This document shows positions 8,255-18,783 of a stretch of DNA of 64,000 bases, piece by piece. Below the pieces are notes generated by a model. That model was given only the letters and a program-made list of their open reading frames with translations. It searched no databases and had not been told where the DNA came from. Made by a program: the position numbers and the translations under genes. The DNA is taken from contig NZ_JACJVO010000018.1 of the NCBI RefSeq assembly GCF_014212055.1, forward strand, positions 112,425 to 176,424. Direction: 5' to 3'. Source of the DNA: Cohnella zeiphila (GTDB taxonomy: Bacteria > Bacillota > Bacilli > Paenibacillales > Paenibacillaceae). Each line of letters begins with the position of its first letter. The first letter of the stretch is position 1.

Positions 8255-9130
8255 TTACTTCTTCAATTCATCAGCTAATCTCAACAAATACTGGCCATAT
8301 TCGTTCTTTTTCATGGGCTCCGCCAATTTCAGCAACTCTTCTTTCGTGATATAACCAAGGCGGTAAGCAACTTCTTCGAGACAAGCAACCTTCATTCCCT
8401 GCCTCTTTTCAATTGTCTCAATAAATTGAGAGGCTTCCAGAAGAGACTCGTGCGTCCCGGAATCGAGCCAAGCAAATCCTCGCCCCAACAGCTCGACATT
8501 CAGATCTCCGGACTCCAAGTAAAGCTTGTTAAGATCCGTAATCTCGAGTTCTCCACGTTCCGAAGGCCGGATGCTTTTCGCCATCTCAACGACTCGATTA
8601 TCGTAAAAGTAGAGACCGGTGACCGCGTAGTTCGACTTCGGCTGCAAGGGTTTCTCTTCGATCGATATCGCTCTCCGATTCTCGTCGAATTCGACGACTC
8701 CAAATCTTTGGGGATCCTTAACCGCGTAGCCAAATACAGTAGCTACTCTTTCCTTCTTGGCCACACTCTGCAGTACCTTCGTAAATCCTTGTCCATAGAA
8801 AATATTATCACCTAAAATAAGTGCCACACGGTCTTCGCCTATGAACGACTCGCCGATCAGGAACGCCTGTGCCAGTCCATCCGGACGTGGTTGCTCGGCA
8901 TAAGAGAACGTTACTCCAAGATCACCCCCGTCTCCAAGCAGTTGCTTGAAACGAGGGGTATCCTCCGGGGTCGAGATGATTAGAATCTCGCGAATACCGG
9001 CCAGCATCAGTACAGAGATCGGGTAATAGATCATAGGCTTATCATATACGGGCAGCAACTGCTTGGACACGGTCTTCGTTAGTGGATAAAGCCGGGTTCC
9101 GCTCCCTCCCGCAAGAACAATCCCTTTCAA
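8255..9130 (-). CDS. rfbA: Glucose-1-phosphate thymidylyltransferase (long-form RmlA)
   Basis: This encodes 291 residues. It catalyses the first step of dTDP-L-rhamnose synthesis, joining dTTP and glucose-1-phosphate. The nucleotide-binding loop [25 protein letters not shown], the Mg-binding LGDNIFYG and the sugar site EEKP are intact, and the length matches classical RmlA. The start is probably TTG at 9130-9128, 7 nt after GGGAGG, giving the usual N-terminus; an ATG six bases upstream sits too close to the ribosome binding site. It stands alone with terminators on both sides. A second, shorter RmlA-type enzyme occurs at 16062-16805, so this step is duplicated. Confidence 0.92.
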   Translation of the reverse strand: MKGIVLAGGSGTRLYPLTKTVSKQLLPVYDKPMIYYPISVLMLAGIREILIISTPEDTPRFKQLLGDGGDLGVTFSYAEQPRPDGLAQAFLIGESFIGEDRVALILGDNIFYGQGFTKVLQSVAKKERVATVFGYAVKDPQRFGVVEFDENRRAISIEEKPLQPKSNYAVTGLYFYDNRVVEMAKSIRPSERGELEITDLNKLYLESGDLNVELLGRGFAWLDSGTHESLLEASQFIETIEKRQGMKVACLEEVAYRLGYITKEELLKLAEPMKKNEYGQYLLRLADELKK

Positions 9131-9206
9131 CTTCATCCCTCCCATTAAAGCTTTTCTTCTTATCCTATACTTTCGACACAAGTTCGCACATTCATTACTT
9201 TGATTA

Positions 9207-9245
9207 CAAAAAACAAGATGAGGACCCCGAAGGGTCCCCATCTCG
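9207..9245 (-). terminator. Intrinsic terminator of the SLH protein gene at 9280
   Basis: On the minus strand GATGGGGACCC pairs with GGGTCCTCATC around a TTCG loop, followed by TTG and six T residues. This is the downstream end of the ligase-SLH transcript. Confidence 0.9.
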
Positions 9246-9279
9246 TTCAACCTCATTAAAAGGCGAGACACCCATTAAC

Positions 9280-10869
9280 TTAGTTGATAAAGTCGACGTC
9301 CGTCAGGAAGCGCAGTACCATTGCAGAAGCTTCAGCACGAGTTGCCGTAGCATTCGGGCTCAACTTCGTTGCAGATTGGCCTTTAACGACTCCTTCTTGA
9401 ACAGCCACAGCAAAATCCGCCTTCGACCAAGTCAGAGACTTAGCGTCAGTGAATGCTGCCAGAGCAGTGGACACTTGCGCGTCCGTCAGCGAGACGTCTT
9501 TACCAGCGAACTTCATGGCGCGAACGACCATGGCAGCAAGTTCTTGGCGAGAAATGTTAGCGTTCGGCTTGAACGTGCCATCGGTATAACCGTTGATAAT
9601 GCCAGCTTTCGCAGCAGCAGCTACGTTGCCTGCATACCAAGCAGTTGCGGACAGGTCAGAGAACTTATCCGTCGTGCCGTTGGTCGTCAGACCCAGTGCG
9701 CGAACAATAATCGCCGCAAACTCAGCGCGGGTAATCGTACGGTTCGGTGCGAACGTATTCTCACCAACTCCGTTGACGATCAGGTTGGTAGCCAGCTTCT
9801 CTACTTCCGGTTGCGACCAGTGGCCAGCCAAGTCCGCGAAGGTCTTGGTGTCAACCGAGATCACCGTGTAGATGCTGTTACCTGTCCGCTTCAGCGTAGC
9901 AACCGTCTTGCCGTCCGTCGTCGTTACCGACGTCGGTACGAAGGACAGTTCGCTCGCTGTCGGATCGTAAACCACGCCGACCACGTTAGCGGATGCATCC
10001 GGAGTCTCGCTCAGCGTAAACGCACGAGAGAGATAAGTACCGAAGTCGTTAAGCTCCTTCGTTTTGTCTCCAGCGATCGCAGTGATCTTGAAGTCCCTTG
10101 CATCAGCAAGTTCCTTACCGCCAACATTCGTCACAGCAGTCGTTACAGCCTTAGCTGCATCGTCAGACAGCTTCGAGATGTCGACACGAATCGTCAAAGC
10201 GTCAACCGTTACTCCGAGGGAGGCGGCCAGGTCTTCGAGATTCAGTGCGCTCAGCGGAAGCGTGTAAGTAACGTCACCTGCAACCAGCGTCAACGTAGTG
10301 CCTTTCAGCAATGCGGAAGCCGGAAGAAGCGCGAATTCACCGGACAGGTTCAGCGTAGCGGAACCATTGCCTGCAGTAAATGCACTTTCAAGAGCCGAAG
10401 AGTTGACGTTACCGTCAGTTCCGACCGAAATCGTGCTGCCGGAAACAGCAGAACCGCCACCTACAACGCCGACGTCGAAACCACTACCATTGACCGATGT
10501 CGCTTCCTTCAGTTGGCCTTCGTAGAAGTATTGGAAATTCAAGTGACTGTAAGTTCCAAAGATCGGATTATAAACGTTGTCAAACGCAAACTTATAACCC
10601 TTTCCTTCTTCAAAGCCAACGTAGGTAGCATAAACATAAGTCGTATAGGTTGAAGTGTATACAGCGATCGGAAGTTTTGTCTCCCAGTAAGCATTATATA
10701 CGTCTTCATCAACATATACTGCACCAGTAGCAGATCCCGTCGTTCCGTATTTCGTATAGTGCACTCCAGCAAAGCCCGAAGCGGCATAAGCGAGAATAGG
10801 CACCAGCATCGATACGGTCATGAGCAGAGCGATAAGTCCGGCCGTCTTGCGCATAAACAGCTTTTTCAT
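9280..10869 (-). CDS. Secreted SLH-domain protein with a tyrosine-rich N-terminal region
   Basis: This encodes 529 residues. A signal peptide (MKKLFMRKTAG then a hydrophobic core, ending near AYAA) is followed by a region of about 90 residues packed with tyrosine and threonine (such as VYTSTYTTYVYATY). A Gly/Ser/Val-rich beta middle follows, then three SLH domains at about 343-525 with motifs TRAE, SRQE and TRAE. SLH domains bind pyruvylated secondary wall polymer, so the protein should sit on the cell surface. The ATG at 10869 has AAAGGAGGTG. Only 39 bp separate it from the upstream oligosaccharide ligase gene and no terminator intervenes, so the two are likely co-transcribed; this protein is a candidate glycosylation target (inference). 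Confidence 0.88.
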   Translation of the reverse strand: MKKLFMRKTAGLIALLMTVSMLVPILAYAASGFAGVHYTKYGTTGSATGAVYVDEDVYNAYWETKLPIAVYTSTYTTYVYATYVGFEEGKGYKFAFDNVYNPIFGTYSHLNFQYFYEGQLKEATSVNGSGFDVGVVGGGSAVSGSTISVGTDGNVNSSALESAFTAGNGSATLNLSGEFALLPASALLKGTTLTLVAGDVTYTLPLSALNLEDLAASLGVTVDALTIRVDISKLSDDAAKAVTTAVTNVGGKELADARDFKITAIAGDKTKELNDFGTYLSRAFTLSETPDASANVVGVVYDPTASELSFVPTSVTTTDGKTVATLKRTGNSIYTVISVDTKTFADLAGHWSQPEVEKLATNLIVNGVGENTFAPNRTITRAEFAAIIVRALGLTTNGTTDKFSDLSATAWYAGNVAAAAKAGIINGYTDGTFKPNANISRQELAAMVVRAMKFAGKDVSLTDAQVSTALAAFTDAKSLTWSKADFAVAVQEGVVKGQSATKLSPNATATRAEASAMVLRFLTDVDFIN

Positions 10870-10908
10870 CTTTTTTCACCTCCTTTCAATAGAATACGAG
10901 CTTGCGAG

Positions 10909-13356
10909 CTAGGACGACTTACTGGATTCGACCAATTCACTCAAGTTCCTCCTTTCATTGGGATCGGAATCAAAAAGTTTAATCTGCAAACTTTCATCAT
11001 TTTCTCCGATTAATTGCAAGGATGCAAGGTAATATCTGGTTAAAATACGAATTTCTTGATCGGACATATCGCCCTCAGTTGCCGGCTGCAAGATCGCTGC
11101 AGCTTCCCTATATTTTGCCTGATAGAAGTAGATTTGTCCAATGGTTTGTCGAACATCTGTCGTAACGGAGAAGTCTCTTCCCTGCAACTGCTCTGGGGGA
11201 AGTCCCTTCAGCATGTTCTCCCGTCGCAATATTTCATTGTAAAGTTCAAGCGCCTGTCCCCAATCCTTATCGCGTTGAGATAAATCGCTCTTGTCGCGAT
11301 CGCCCGCAAGATAATATTCAAGAATAGCAGCGTTATAGAAATTGATATCCCACTTAAAATTATCAATTCCCCGTTGCAAAGTTTGAATGGCCTGACCAAA
11401 TTGTTGCATATCCTTCTCATAGCGATATTGCGCAAGAATCAAATCTCGATTTACATGTTCATAACGCTCCAGATCGGCAATAAGTTGCCCACGTTCTTGC
11501 AAAAATTGTTCGTTTGACGATTTTAAATATGCTTGGTTTAACCAATTAATTTTCGTAACCGAATAGATCGGATTCGCCGGGTCAGCGTGAATTGCCGCAT
11601 CTATAGGAGGAATCAAATTGCCTAAGGACTGTTCCCCCTCCGAGGCAAGACCAGTGGCATACATGTAATTCACATTTGCACCATATAATCGGAAGACCCA
11701 GAATAACAAACCAAGCGACAGCACAAGCACTGCACTCGGAAATACAAATCTGAGCTTAGCCCCCCCTTTTGTTGGTGCAGGATAACGTCGATAGGCAGCT
11801 AGCATTCCACCTGCACAAAGAAAGAAAATAGCAGCAAAGTAAATAAAACTCATGTCGAAATCTATGGAACTGTGAATAATGAGGGACATGGCAAAGATAT
11901 AAAAGATGAAGTGATCCTCTCTACTCTCCGGATCCCTAATATAACTTCTTATATAAAGGTAAAATACAAAGACAATAAAACCAACAACTATGAGAAGGCC
12001 AACCCAGCCGACTTCGTCTAGCACTTGAAAGAAATAGCTATGTGTTTGCTTGCTTACATATGGATTGTTCTGGTACTTCTCATATAAAGAGATCCACGCG
12101 CCTCCTCCCGCCCCCAAGATCGGGTAATCGGAAGACAAGGTCAACGCATCCCGATAGAAAGTCTCTCTCTCCAACACGCTGTGCTGATGCAGATTCAAAT
12201 TCTCCAACCGAGCTCCAATGCTGGGGGGCAACTGCGATCGCACCCAGGGGCTAGAAATTGCAAGAACTGCAGCAATTAGAAACAATACAATTAAAGCTAC
12301 AGGCAAAAGAAAAGGAGCAGCGCGCTTCTCATTCAGCCGTCGCAACCTTTTCTCCAGGCGCGGATCCAGCCAACGATGAGCAGCCAAAACGAGAATAGAC
12401 GCTACCAGCGATCCTGCGATAATCCACAGCCAACCGCTTAACGGCAACTTTTCCCACAGCGAATGATGAATGTATTTCCCATCATTAAAGTCGGGCAGTG
12501 TGGCTCGCATGGATCGGTCGGCGATTGAGCTAACAGGGTCTAGAATCGCTAAAGTGACGGCGCCGGCAATCAAAGCATTGATTAGATACGAAACTTGTCG
12601 GGCTGGCTTTAAAAAGATTAGAACCAGAAAGACCAGAACCGGCAAGACTGCAAGCGCTCCGCGAGACAGCGTCAGCATAATCGACAACAAAATCGGAACG
12701 GTCATCAATGCATTAGCAAATTTCCATATCGGCTTCTTGACCGTAACCATGACATACACACAAGCAAGAAGCAATGCCGATAAGTAAGACGCATAAGTGT
12801 TCGGATACTGAAAGACAGATCCAAGTCGGTTGCCATACGATTGAACCCAGACAGCCCCCCCATAGTAGGTTTGTCCGAATACATTCATAAAACCGTAAAT
12901 TACGATCATATACCCGGAGGCAATAATCGAATAAATAATCCACATCCGAGATACATTGCTTTCCATCAGATAAGCCCCGCCAATAAAAAGCACGGCCAAT
13001 GCGCAATAAATCAAGGTTGTAAACTGTGCATTATGTTGACTCACCGCTTGCCATGAAGATACCCAGTAAATGAGGGGAAGGAGCCACACGGCAACGGACA
13101 TCCGCGCTCTCCAATCGTCCCATCTCCATTTGTTGAAAAACAAATACACAGAAACCAAAATCAATAGGATAAACAGAAAAATGTTACTTAATAGTATACT
13201 CCCTTCGAACGGAGCAGAATCCCCATTAAACAACCCTTGGCGAAAGGGAAAATAAAATAAGAAGCCGGTAACCATCGCGATGCCCGCCCAATGAGTAAGC
13301 GAGAAATCCATCTGTTTCACAATGGGTGGAGTCTTTTGACCTTTTCCTCTTGCCAT
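10909..13356 (-). CDS. O-antigen ligase/Wzy-family membrane protein with C-terminal repeat region (WsfB/WsaB-like)
   Basis: This encodes 815 residues. About a dozen membrane helices occupy the first ~600 residues, with the Wzy_C/O-antigen ligase signature in the large loop (QTHSYFFQVLDEVGWVGLL) and a preceding long extracytoplasmic loop. The last ~220 residues are helical and TPR-like. Proteins of this design transfer lipid-linked oligosaccharides to an acceptor; in Geobacillus and P. alvei S-layer glycosylation clusters a WaaL-like protein does this. A polymerase (Wzy) role is the alternative, but the presence of an ABC exporter favours a ligase. The ATG at 13356 follows GAGG; the in-frame start upstream lacks one. 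The coding sequence is more AT-rich than its neighbours. Confidence 0.75.
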   Translation of the reverse strand: MARGKGQKTPPIVKQMDFSLTHWAGIAMVTGFLFYFPFRQGLFNGDSAPFEGSILLSNIFLFILLILVSVYLFFNKWRWDDWRARMSVAVWLLPLIYWVSSWQAVSQHNAQFTTLIYCALAVLFIGGAYLMESNVSRMWIIYSIIASGYMIVIYGFMNVFGQTYYGGAVWVQSYGNRLGSVFQYPNTYASYLSALLLACVYVMVTVKKPIWKFANALMTVPILLSIMLTLSRGALAVLPVLVFLVLIFLKPARQVSYLINALIAGAVTLAILDPVSSIADRSMRATLPDFNDGKYIHHSLWEKLPLSGWLWIIAGSLVASILVLAAHRWLDPRLEKRLRRLNEKRAAPFLLPVALIVLFLIAAVLAISSPWVRSQLPPSIGARLENLNLHQHSVLERETFYRDALTLSSDYPILGAGGGAWISLYEKYQNNPYVSKQTHSYFFQVLDEVGWVGLLIVVGFIVFVFYLYIRSYIRDPESREDHFIFYIFAMSLIIHSSIDFDMSFIYFAAIFFLCAGGMLAAYRRYPAPTKGGAKLRFVFPSAVLVLSLGLLFWVFRLYGANVNYMYATGLASEGEQSLGNLIPPIDAAIHADPANPIYSVTKINWLNQAYLKSSNEQFLQERGQLIADLERYEHVNRDLILAQYRYEKDMQQFGQAIQTLQRGIDNFKWDINFYNAAILEYYLAGDRDKSDLSQRDKDWGQALELYNEILRRENMLKGLPPEQLQGRDFSVTTDVRQTIGQIYFYQAKYREAAAILQPATEGDMSDQEIRILTRYYLASLQLIGENDESLQIKLFDSDPNERRNLSELVESSKSS

Positions 13357-13584
13357 GGTGTCCTCGCTTTGCACTTTCAAAATTAGAACATAGTTTATAA
13401 CGCAGAATAATCTCGAAAGTTGCGCCTTTAATTCTTCAAAATTATAGAAATAATGCCCTTTTACCCGAACTAGTCATATTTGAAAAAATATAAAGAAAAT
13501 AGGCATGCTAGTATTATAAGCGATATCTGAAAATGATGACCTTAATTTTATTTAAAATCTTTTATACGTTAATTACCATATAAT

Positions 13585-14442
13585 TTACACTTCAAGTTCT
13601 TGCAAAAAAGCGCGAAGCCCTTCTCTCCAATGCCGAAGATCATTAAATCCATTGGTTCGAATTGCTGAATGATCCATTACGGAATAAGCCGGGCGGGGAG
13701 CCGGACGCGGGAATTGCTCGGTTGTACAAGGCTCCGTTCGGATGGAGATGCCGCGTTCTTCAAAAATTGCTTGGGCAAACTCATACCAGGAGCATGTACC
13801 GGTATTTGACGCATGATAAATTCCGTAGGCCTCTGACTGCACTAGTTCGATCAAGAATGCAGCCAAGTCATACGTATAGGTAGGAGACCCGATTTGGTCA
13901 TGGACGACGGTAATAGTATCCCGGTCCAAAGCAAGCTTCAGCATCGTTTTGACAAAGTTATTCCCGTATTTACCATAGACCCAGGAAGTTCGGACGATAA
14001 AGTACCGATTGCATAAAGATTGCAGCAGCGCTTCCCCGGCTCGCTTCGACTTCCCGTACACGGACTGGGGATTCGTATTGTCGTATTCGTTGTAAGGAGT
14101 CGAACCCTTGCCGTCGAATACATAGTCGGTACTGATATAACAAAGCTTCGTATTTTGTTCTTGTGCGGCTATCGCCATATTGCGGGTGCCGAGCGCATTG
14201 ACGCGGTAAGCTGCGTCCGGCTCCGCCTCCGCCTGGTCGACCGCTGTATAGGCTGCAGTATGAATAACAGCGTTAGGACGGACGTCAGCCAGCGCTTCAC
14301 GGCACTGTGCCAAATCCGTAATATCCAACTGATCCCGTCCGTACCCGACAATATGGATTCGTTCGTCACCCATACGAACCAATTCTTGCCCGAGTTGACC
14401 ATTCGCTCCCGTCACAAGCAATGTCAGCTTCGGCTCGCTCAT
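13585..14442 (-). CDS. rfbD: dTDP-4-dehydrorhamnose reductase (copy 1)
   Basis: This encodes 285 residues of the last enzyme of dTDP-L-rhamnose synthesis. The Rossmann loop [11 protein letters not shown], the catalytic YGKSK (the SDR Tyr-x-x-x-Lys) and [13 protein letters not shown] are visible. It is the last gene of the operon beginning at 20417. The ATG overlaps the rfbB stop as ATGA, so translation is probably coupled. A second rfbD of about the same length lies at 37207-38076. The 228-bp gap after it (13357-13584) is AT-rich, has no clear gene, and carries a possible TATAAT for the ligase gene. Confidence 0.93.
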   Translation of the reverse strand: MSEPKLTLLVTGANGQLGQELVRMGDERIHIVGYGRDQLDITDLAQCREALADVRPNAVIHTAAYTAVDQAEAEPDAAYRVNALGTRNMAIAAQEQNTKLCYISTDYVFDGKGSTPYNEYDNTNPQSVYGKSKRAGEALLQSLCNRYFIVRTSWVYGKYGNNFVKTMLKLALDRDTITVVHDQIGSPTYTYDLAAFLIELVQSEAYGIYHASNTGTCSWYEFAQAIFEERGISIRTEPCTTEQFPRPAPRPAYSVMDHSAIRTNGFNDLRHWREGLRAFLQELEV

Positions 14443-15461
14443 TGCTTCGTTCCCAGCCGTTCTCCGTATTGCTTATCGTAGTAGCTCTGATAAGCTCCTG
14501 AACGAACCTGATCCATCCAATTCTTATTACTCAAATACCAACGGATTGTCTCGACGATTCCTGTCTCGTAGTTGAACTTCGGCTTCCAACCCAGCTGTTC
14601 ACGTATTTTTGTCGCATCAATCGCATATCTGCGGTCATGACCTAGGCGATCTGTCACATGAGTGATAAGCGATTCAGGCTTATTCAGCTCTTTCAAGATC
14701 GTATTGACTACTTGAAGGTTCGTCCGCTCGTTGTTGCCGCCGACATTGTAAACTTCTCCATTCTCGCCCTTGCGGATGACAAGATCAATCGCGCTGCAGT
14801 GATCCTCCACGTATAGCCAATCCCGCACGTTCAATCCGTCGCCGTATACCGGCAATGACTTATCCTGGAGCGCGTTCTGAATCATCAGCGGAATTAACTT
14901 TTCCGGGAACTGAAATGGGCCATAGTTGTTCGAGCAACGGGTAATGTTCACTGGCAGGCCGAACGTTTCATGGTAGGCGCGTACAATCAGGTCCGCACCG
15001 GCTTTGCTGGCCGAATACGGACTGTTCGGAGCCAGGGGCGTCGTCTCGGAAAAGAGGCCATCAGCCCCGAGTGTACCGTAGACTTCATCCGTCGACACCT
15101 GGACAAATTTTTGAATTTGGTATCGCTTGGCTAGATCCAACAGCGTCTGCGTGCCAAGAATATTCGTTTTGACAAATACGTCCGGCTCCAAAATGCTTCG
15201 ATCTACATGAGACTCAGCCGCAAAGTTGACCACCACGTCGATGCCTTCCTCGAAAATCGGTTGAAGCGCGGTTCGGTCTGTAATATCCGCTTTAACGAAT
15301 CGATAATTCAATAGAGACTCAACAGCGCGCAAATTTTCCAAATTGCCCGCATAAGTCAAACTGTCAACGTTAACTACGATATCTTCCGGATGTTCACCCA
15401 AAATATAATGAACAAAATTGCTTCCAATAAAGCCGGCACCGCCGGTAACAAGCAATTTCAT
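14439..15461 (-). CDS. rfbB: dTDP-glucose 4,6-dehydratase (copy 1)
   Basis: This encodes 340 residues. The enzyme converts dTDP-glucose to dTDP-4-keto-6-deoxyglucose with bound NAD. Visible features are [19 protein letters not shown], the catalytic STDEVYG, YSASKAG (Tyr-x-x-x-Lys) and [22 protein letters not shown] precedes the ATG. It overlaps rfbD by 4 nt and lies 10 nt from rfbC. The same family occurs again at 38069-39055. Confidence 0.95.
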   Translation of the reverse strand: MKLLVTGGAGFIGSNFVHYILGEHPEDIVVNVDSLTYAGNLENLRAVESLLNYRFVKADITDRTALQPIFEEGIDVVVNFAAESHVDRSILEPDVFVKTNILGTQTLLDLAKRYQIQKFVQVSTDEVYGTLGADGLFSETTPLAPNSPYSASKAGADLIVRAYHETFGLPVNITRCSNNYGPFQFPEKLIPLMIQNALQDKSLPVYGDGLNVRDWLYVEDHCSAIDLVIRKGENGEVYNVGGNNERTNLQVVNTILKELNKPESLITHVTDRLGHDRRYAIDATKIREQLGWKPKFNYETGIVETIRWYLSNKNWMDQVRSGAYQSYYDKQYGERLGTKQ

Positions 15462-15471
15462 GATTTAGCAA

Positions 15472-16029
15472 TCACCTTTCGAATTCAAAATTGTGCTCGG
15501 CTTCCGACAAAACCGGATGACGTCCATCCTTTTCCGAAAGAATCGGCTTATCGGTCGGCCAATCGACTCCCAGCGCCGGGTCGTTCCATGCAATTCCACG
15601 ATCATGTTCAGGCGAATACAACTCATCCACCTTGTACAGCACTTCCGTGTTCGGTACCAGCGTGCAGAAGCCATGCGCAAATCCTTGAGGGACGAGAAGC
15701 TGGCGCTTATTGCCTGCCGACAAAATAAACCCCTGCCACAGACCAAATGTTGGAGATCCTCGGCGAATATCTACCACAACATCATAGATGGCGCCGGCCG
15801 CGACTCGAACAAGCTTCGTTTGTGCTTTCGGATTCAATTGATAATGAAGCCCGCGCAACACTCCCGCTTCTGCAGACAGGGAGTGATTGTCTTGAACAAA
15901 TATATGCTCAATGCCATTAGAGGCAAAATTCTGTGCATTATACGATTCCATAAAAAATCCCCGGTTGTCACCAAATACAGCCGGGTCAATCAGCTTCACA
16001 CCGGGAAGTCTTGCTTCGGTCACTTTCAT
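15472..16029 (-). CDS. rfbC: dTDP-4-dehydrorhamnose 3,5-epimerase (copy 1)
   Basis: This encodes 185 residues, the normal length. It is a cupin-fold epimerase acting between RfbB and RfbD. Motifs are DNRGFFMESYN, FVQDNHSLS, GVLRGLHYQLNP (catalytic His) and VPQGFAHGFCTL. The ribosome binding site is weak (GATGAG directly before the ATG), so expression may depend on coupling to the short-form RmlA gene upstream (gap of 32 nt). Confidence 0.95.
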   Translation of the reverse strand: MKVTEARLPGVKLIDPAVFGDNRGFFMESYNAQNFASNGIEHIFVQDNHSLSAEAGVLRGLHYQLNPKAQTKLVRVAAGAIYDVVVDIRRGSPTFGLWQGFILSAGNKRQLLVPQGFAHGFCTLVPNTEVLYKVDELYSPEHDRGIAWNDPALGVDWPTDKPILSEKDGRHPVLSEAEHNFEFER

Positions 16030-16061
16030 CTCATCTACACCGGCCCTCTCCCAATTCGATG

Positions 16062-16805
16062 TTACAGTTTCAGTTTTCCGAATTCTTCTCCGAACAGAAT
16101 GCCCTTCGCTAACTCATTGGCTTTCGTCAAGGACACATGGGTTCCGGCGTCTGTCCACCAGCCCTTTAGAATGTCATACCCCAACTCATTCGCATTGATA
16201 TAGGCGTTATTCACATCCGTGATCTCAAGTTCTCCACGGGCTGAAGGCTTAAGCGTACGGATAATGTTGAATACTTGAGCATCGAACATATAGATACCGG
16301 TGACTGCGTAATTGCTCTTCGGATGTTGCGGCTTTTCCTCGATCGACACAATCTTGTCCCCATCAAGCTCAGGTACGCCATAGCGCTTCGGATCAGGTAC
16401 TTCCTGGATCAGAATCTTGGCCCCTTTGCCTTGTTGACGAAAGCTTTCGACATACGGCGCAATGCTGTCGGAGAACACATTGTCTCCAAGGATAACAACC
16501 ATCGAATCATTACTAACGAATTGCTCCGCAAGACCAAGCGCTTGTGCGATCCCACCCGCCTCGTCTTGCACTTTATATGTGAATGTGACGCCCATTTCCC
16601 GCCCACTTCCGAGCAGATTTACGACGTCTCCCATGTGATCCTTTCCCGTTACAATCAAGATATCCGTAATGTCCGCTTCTTTCAACTTTGCAACTGCATG
16701 AAAAACCATCGGATATTTGCCGACTGGCAGTAAGTGTTTATTTGTTACTTTCGTAAGCGGATATAGGCGAGAGCCAGTGCCTCCGGCCAGAATGATGCCT
16801 TTCAT
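16062..16805 (-). CDS. Short-form glucose-1-phosphate nucleotidyltransferase (SpsI/RmlA-like)
   Basis: This encodes 247 residues, much shorter than classical RmlA and about the size of B. subtilis SpsI, which supplies dTDP-glucose for spore-surface rhamnose. The catalytic loop LAGGTGSRLYPLT, HLLPVGKYPM, LGDNVFSD and IEEKP are present, with TDVNNAYI near the end; the allosteric C-terminal part of long RmlA is absent. GAGGAG lies 8 nt before the ATG. It stands directly upstream of rfbC-B-D, completing a rhamnose operon, while the long-form enzyme at 8255 is separate. Confidence 0.85.
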   Translation of the reverse strand: MKGIILAGGTGSRLYPLTKVTNKHLLPVGKYPMVFHAVAKLKEADITDILIVTGKDHMGDVVNLLGSGREMGVTFTYKVQDEAGGIAQALGLAEQFVSNDSMVVILGDNVFSDSIAPYVESFRQQGKGAKILIQEVPDPKRYGVPELDGDKIVSIEEKPQHPKSNYAVTGIYMFDAQVFNIIRTLKPSARGELEITDVNNAYINANELGYDILKGWWTDAGTHVSLTKANELAKGILFGEEFGKLKL

Positions 16806-16818
16806 ACCTCAGTCTCCT

Positions 16819-18783
16819 CTAACTACTTGGTTTTTTAAATGATTTAACAATATCAGGAATATAAGCGACGCTAATTACAATATAAAATAATAATAACGGA
16901 TAAGCGGATGATAAATAAAGGACATTAATTGCTGGAAATGAGCTAACGTCGATCATAGAAAGTATTCCTAGTCGAATAAGTATTGTTCCCAATAATAGAA
17001 TGCTAGCAATGGAGAGAACTCCCAGCAAGCCCTTTCTTACCGTTAAATATAAGGAGGCTAATGTTATGACAATAGCTAAAGCAGTCATTACAGGAGATAA
17101 ATATTGGTACAACTTCCCAATGGCATTTAGTATTTTAATTTTAAGGCTATCAATCTTATCTTGTTTAAGATTACCATCAACAGAAACAGAGTCTATATAC
17201 ACATGCAATTTATCAGCCTCTAAATTATTTGTGCCTTTTAATCTTACTTGACCGATTATGTTGGAGCCTTCCAGAATGTTCAAAGTATAATTCCCGTAAT
17301 TTGGTGCCAATATCTGAAATCTAGCTTGCTTTGCATTGTTAAAATCTGAACCTTGGTTTAAAAAGTATTGGAACACATCTTCGCTTTCACTATAAGTAAT
17401 TTTTGAATCCACAGGTTCGTTAGAATCATTCACAAGTTGCAATGTAATTTTCTGTTCCTCTTGAAAAGCCCATCCACTTATTAGAACCTGTTTTTGAATT
17501 GACTTTTTATTGTTGTTTGTTAAATCATCAAACAATTTATATAAGTTTTCGTCTCCAACACTCATAGAGGAAGTAGCTGAAAAACCTGAAAAGGACACAA
17601 AATACTTTGTTGCATCAACTAACGTGTTCATTAGCGGTTTAAAATATTCTTTATTCCAAGGAGGCTGCATTGATTTTCTTTCTGGACCACACACCAATTC
17701 TCCAATATAACATGCATAATTTACTTGATCTGCCAACTCTTTATAGAAGTGTTCTGCAGTTTTGCCATTTTGATAATAACCCGCTAAGCTCACAGCATCG
17801 CGCAACGCCCACATAAACCACCCGCCCTCAATATCACCTGTTTTTCTCTCGCTACTTTTAATCCAGTTTTCCCCTGACTTACCTTCTAAATAAGGTCTTA
17901 ACTCTGCGAAGAGAGGACTAACTTGGTAAATCTTTTCTCTTGCCTCCTTTGGTACGGGAACAACAGGATTCCAATTATCTACTTTTACTCTCGTTAATGA
18001 ACTATAAGCTTTAACAAAATCATTTGATCTGAATTCCACTACGTTGAAAACGCCATATTTAGCCTTATTAATCAGTGATACTGTTCCAACGACTCCTGCC
18101 CACACGATAATCGGAACTAAAAAGAGGAAAAATATACGCTTAATAGTTAATGTTTTCTGTTTAATTATCGAAAGAAATAAAAATAAATAAACTCCTATAA
18201 TTAATGGTATGATCCAGATTCCTTCTTCTCTCGTTAACCAAAAGCAGGAAAACGAAACACCCAAAACCAAGCTCCACCAAAGTAATTTGAAGTTTTTTTC
18301 GTCTCTTCTAATAAATAAACCAAAGATACTCGAAATAACAATTAATGTTAAAGCAGGGTAAATCCCCTCTCTTATAACTCGTGTCATGGGACCATCTGCG
18401 TAACTAATAGGATTAAATAATAATACAACATACAAAATACAAATCATTCTCTTACTCATTATAGGCTTTAGTGCAATTGCCAAACACCAAACGGAGAAAA
18501 TATAAAATAAATGTTCCGATATTAATAGTGGAAGTCCTGAAATAAAAGACAGTGCAATCCAAATTGGATAAAAAGGACCTTTTGCTAGCGTCAAGTTGTT
18601 ATAACTACCCAACCATTCACCGCTTAATAATGCATTGGATAAATTTAAGAACAATCTATCATCATGACCGGCATTTCCAATTGCCGTCATTGATTGACCC
18701 ATCACAAGCCAAAGCTTCAAAAACGTCAATAAAATAATTATTAATATGTAATATTTACCTTTTATTCTAATTTTCGCAACCAT
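16819..18783 (-). CDS. Large multi-pass membrane protein, probable GT-C-type glycosyltransferase (GtrC role)
   Basis: This encodes 654 residues with about 8-9 N-terminal membrane helices, a long extracytoplasmic region (about 240-540) and 3 further helices. The first outside loop has an acidic pair (HDDRLF), the usual place for the catalytic aspartates of GT-C enzymes that use lipid-phosphate sugars. I do not recognise a specific family. The gene overlaps gtrA by 17 nt and follows a GtrB-like gene, so it is likely the acceptor-specific transferase of a three-component system adding side sugars outside the membrane. GGAGGAAG precedes the ATG. The gene is strongly AT-rich. Confidence 0.6.
   Translation of the reverse strand: MVAKIRIKGKYYILIIILLTFLKLWLVMGQSMTAIGNAGHDDRLFLNLSNALLSGEWLGSYNNLTLAKGPFYPIWIALSFISGLPLLISEHLFYIFSVWCLAIALKPIMSKRMICILYVVLLFNPISYADGPMTRVIREGIYPALTLIVISSIFGLFIRRDEKNFKLLWWSLVLGVSFSCFWLTREEGIWIIPLIIGVYLFLFLSIIKQKTLTIKRIFFLFLVPIIVWAGVVGTVSLINKAKYGVFNVVEFRSNDFVKAYSSLTRVKVDNWNPVVPVPKEAREKIYQVSPLFAELRPYLEGKSGENWIKSSERKTGDIEGGWFMWALRDAVSLAGYYQNGKTAEHFYKELADQVNYACYIGELVCGPERKSMQPPWNKEYFKPLMNTLVDATKYFVSFSGFSATSSMSVGDENLYKLFDDLTNNNKKSIQKQVLISGWAFQEEQKITLQLVNDSNEPVDSKITYSESEDVFQYFLNQGSDFNNAKQARFQILAPNYGNYTLNILEGSNIIGQVRLKGTNNLEADKLHVYIDSVSVDGNLKQDKIDSLKIKILNAIGKLYQYLSPVMTALAIVITLASLYLTVRKGLLGVLSIASILLLGTILIRLGILSMIDVSSFPAINVLYLSSAYPLLLFYIVISVAYIPDIVKSFKKPSS

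Noticed and set aside
13357..13584. Small gene in the AT-rich gap between the ligase and rfbD
   Set aside because: No start with a ribosome site and no frame longer than a few dozen codons; a possible TATAAT is all that is seen.
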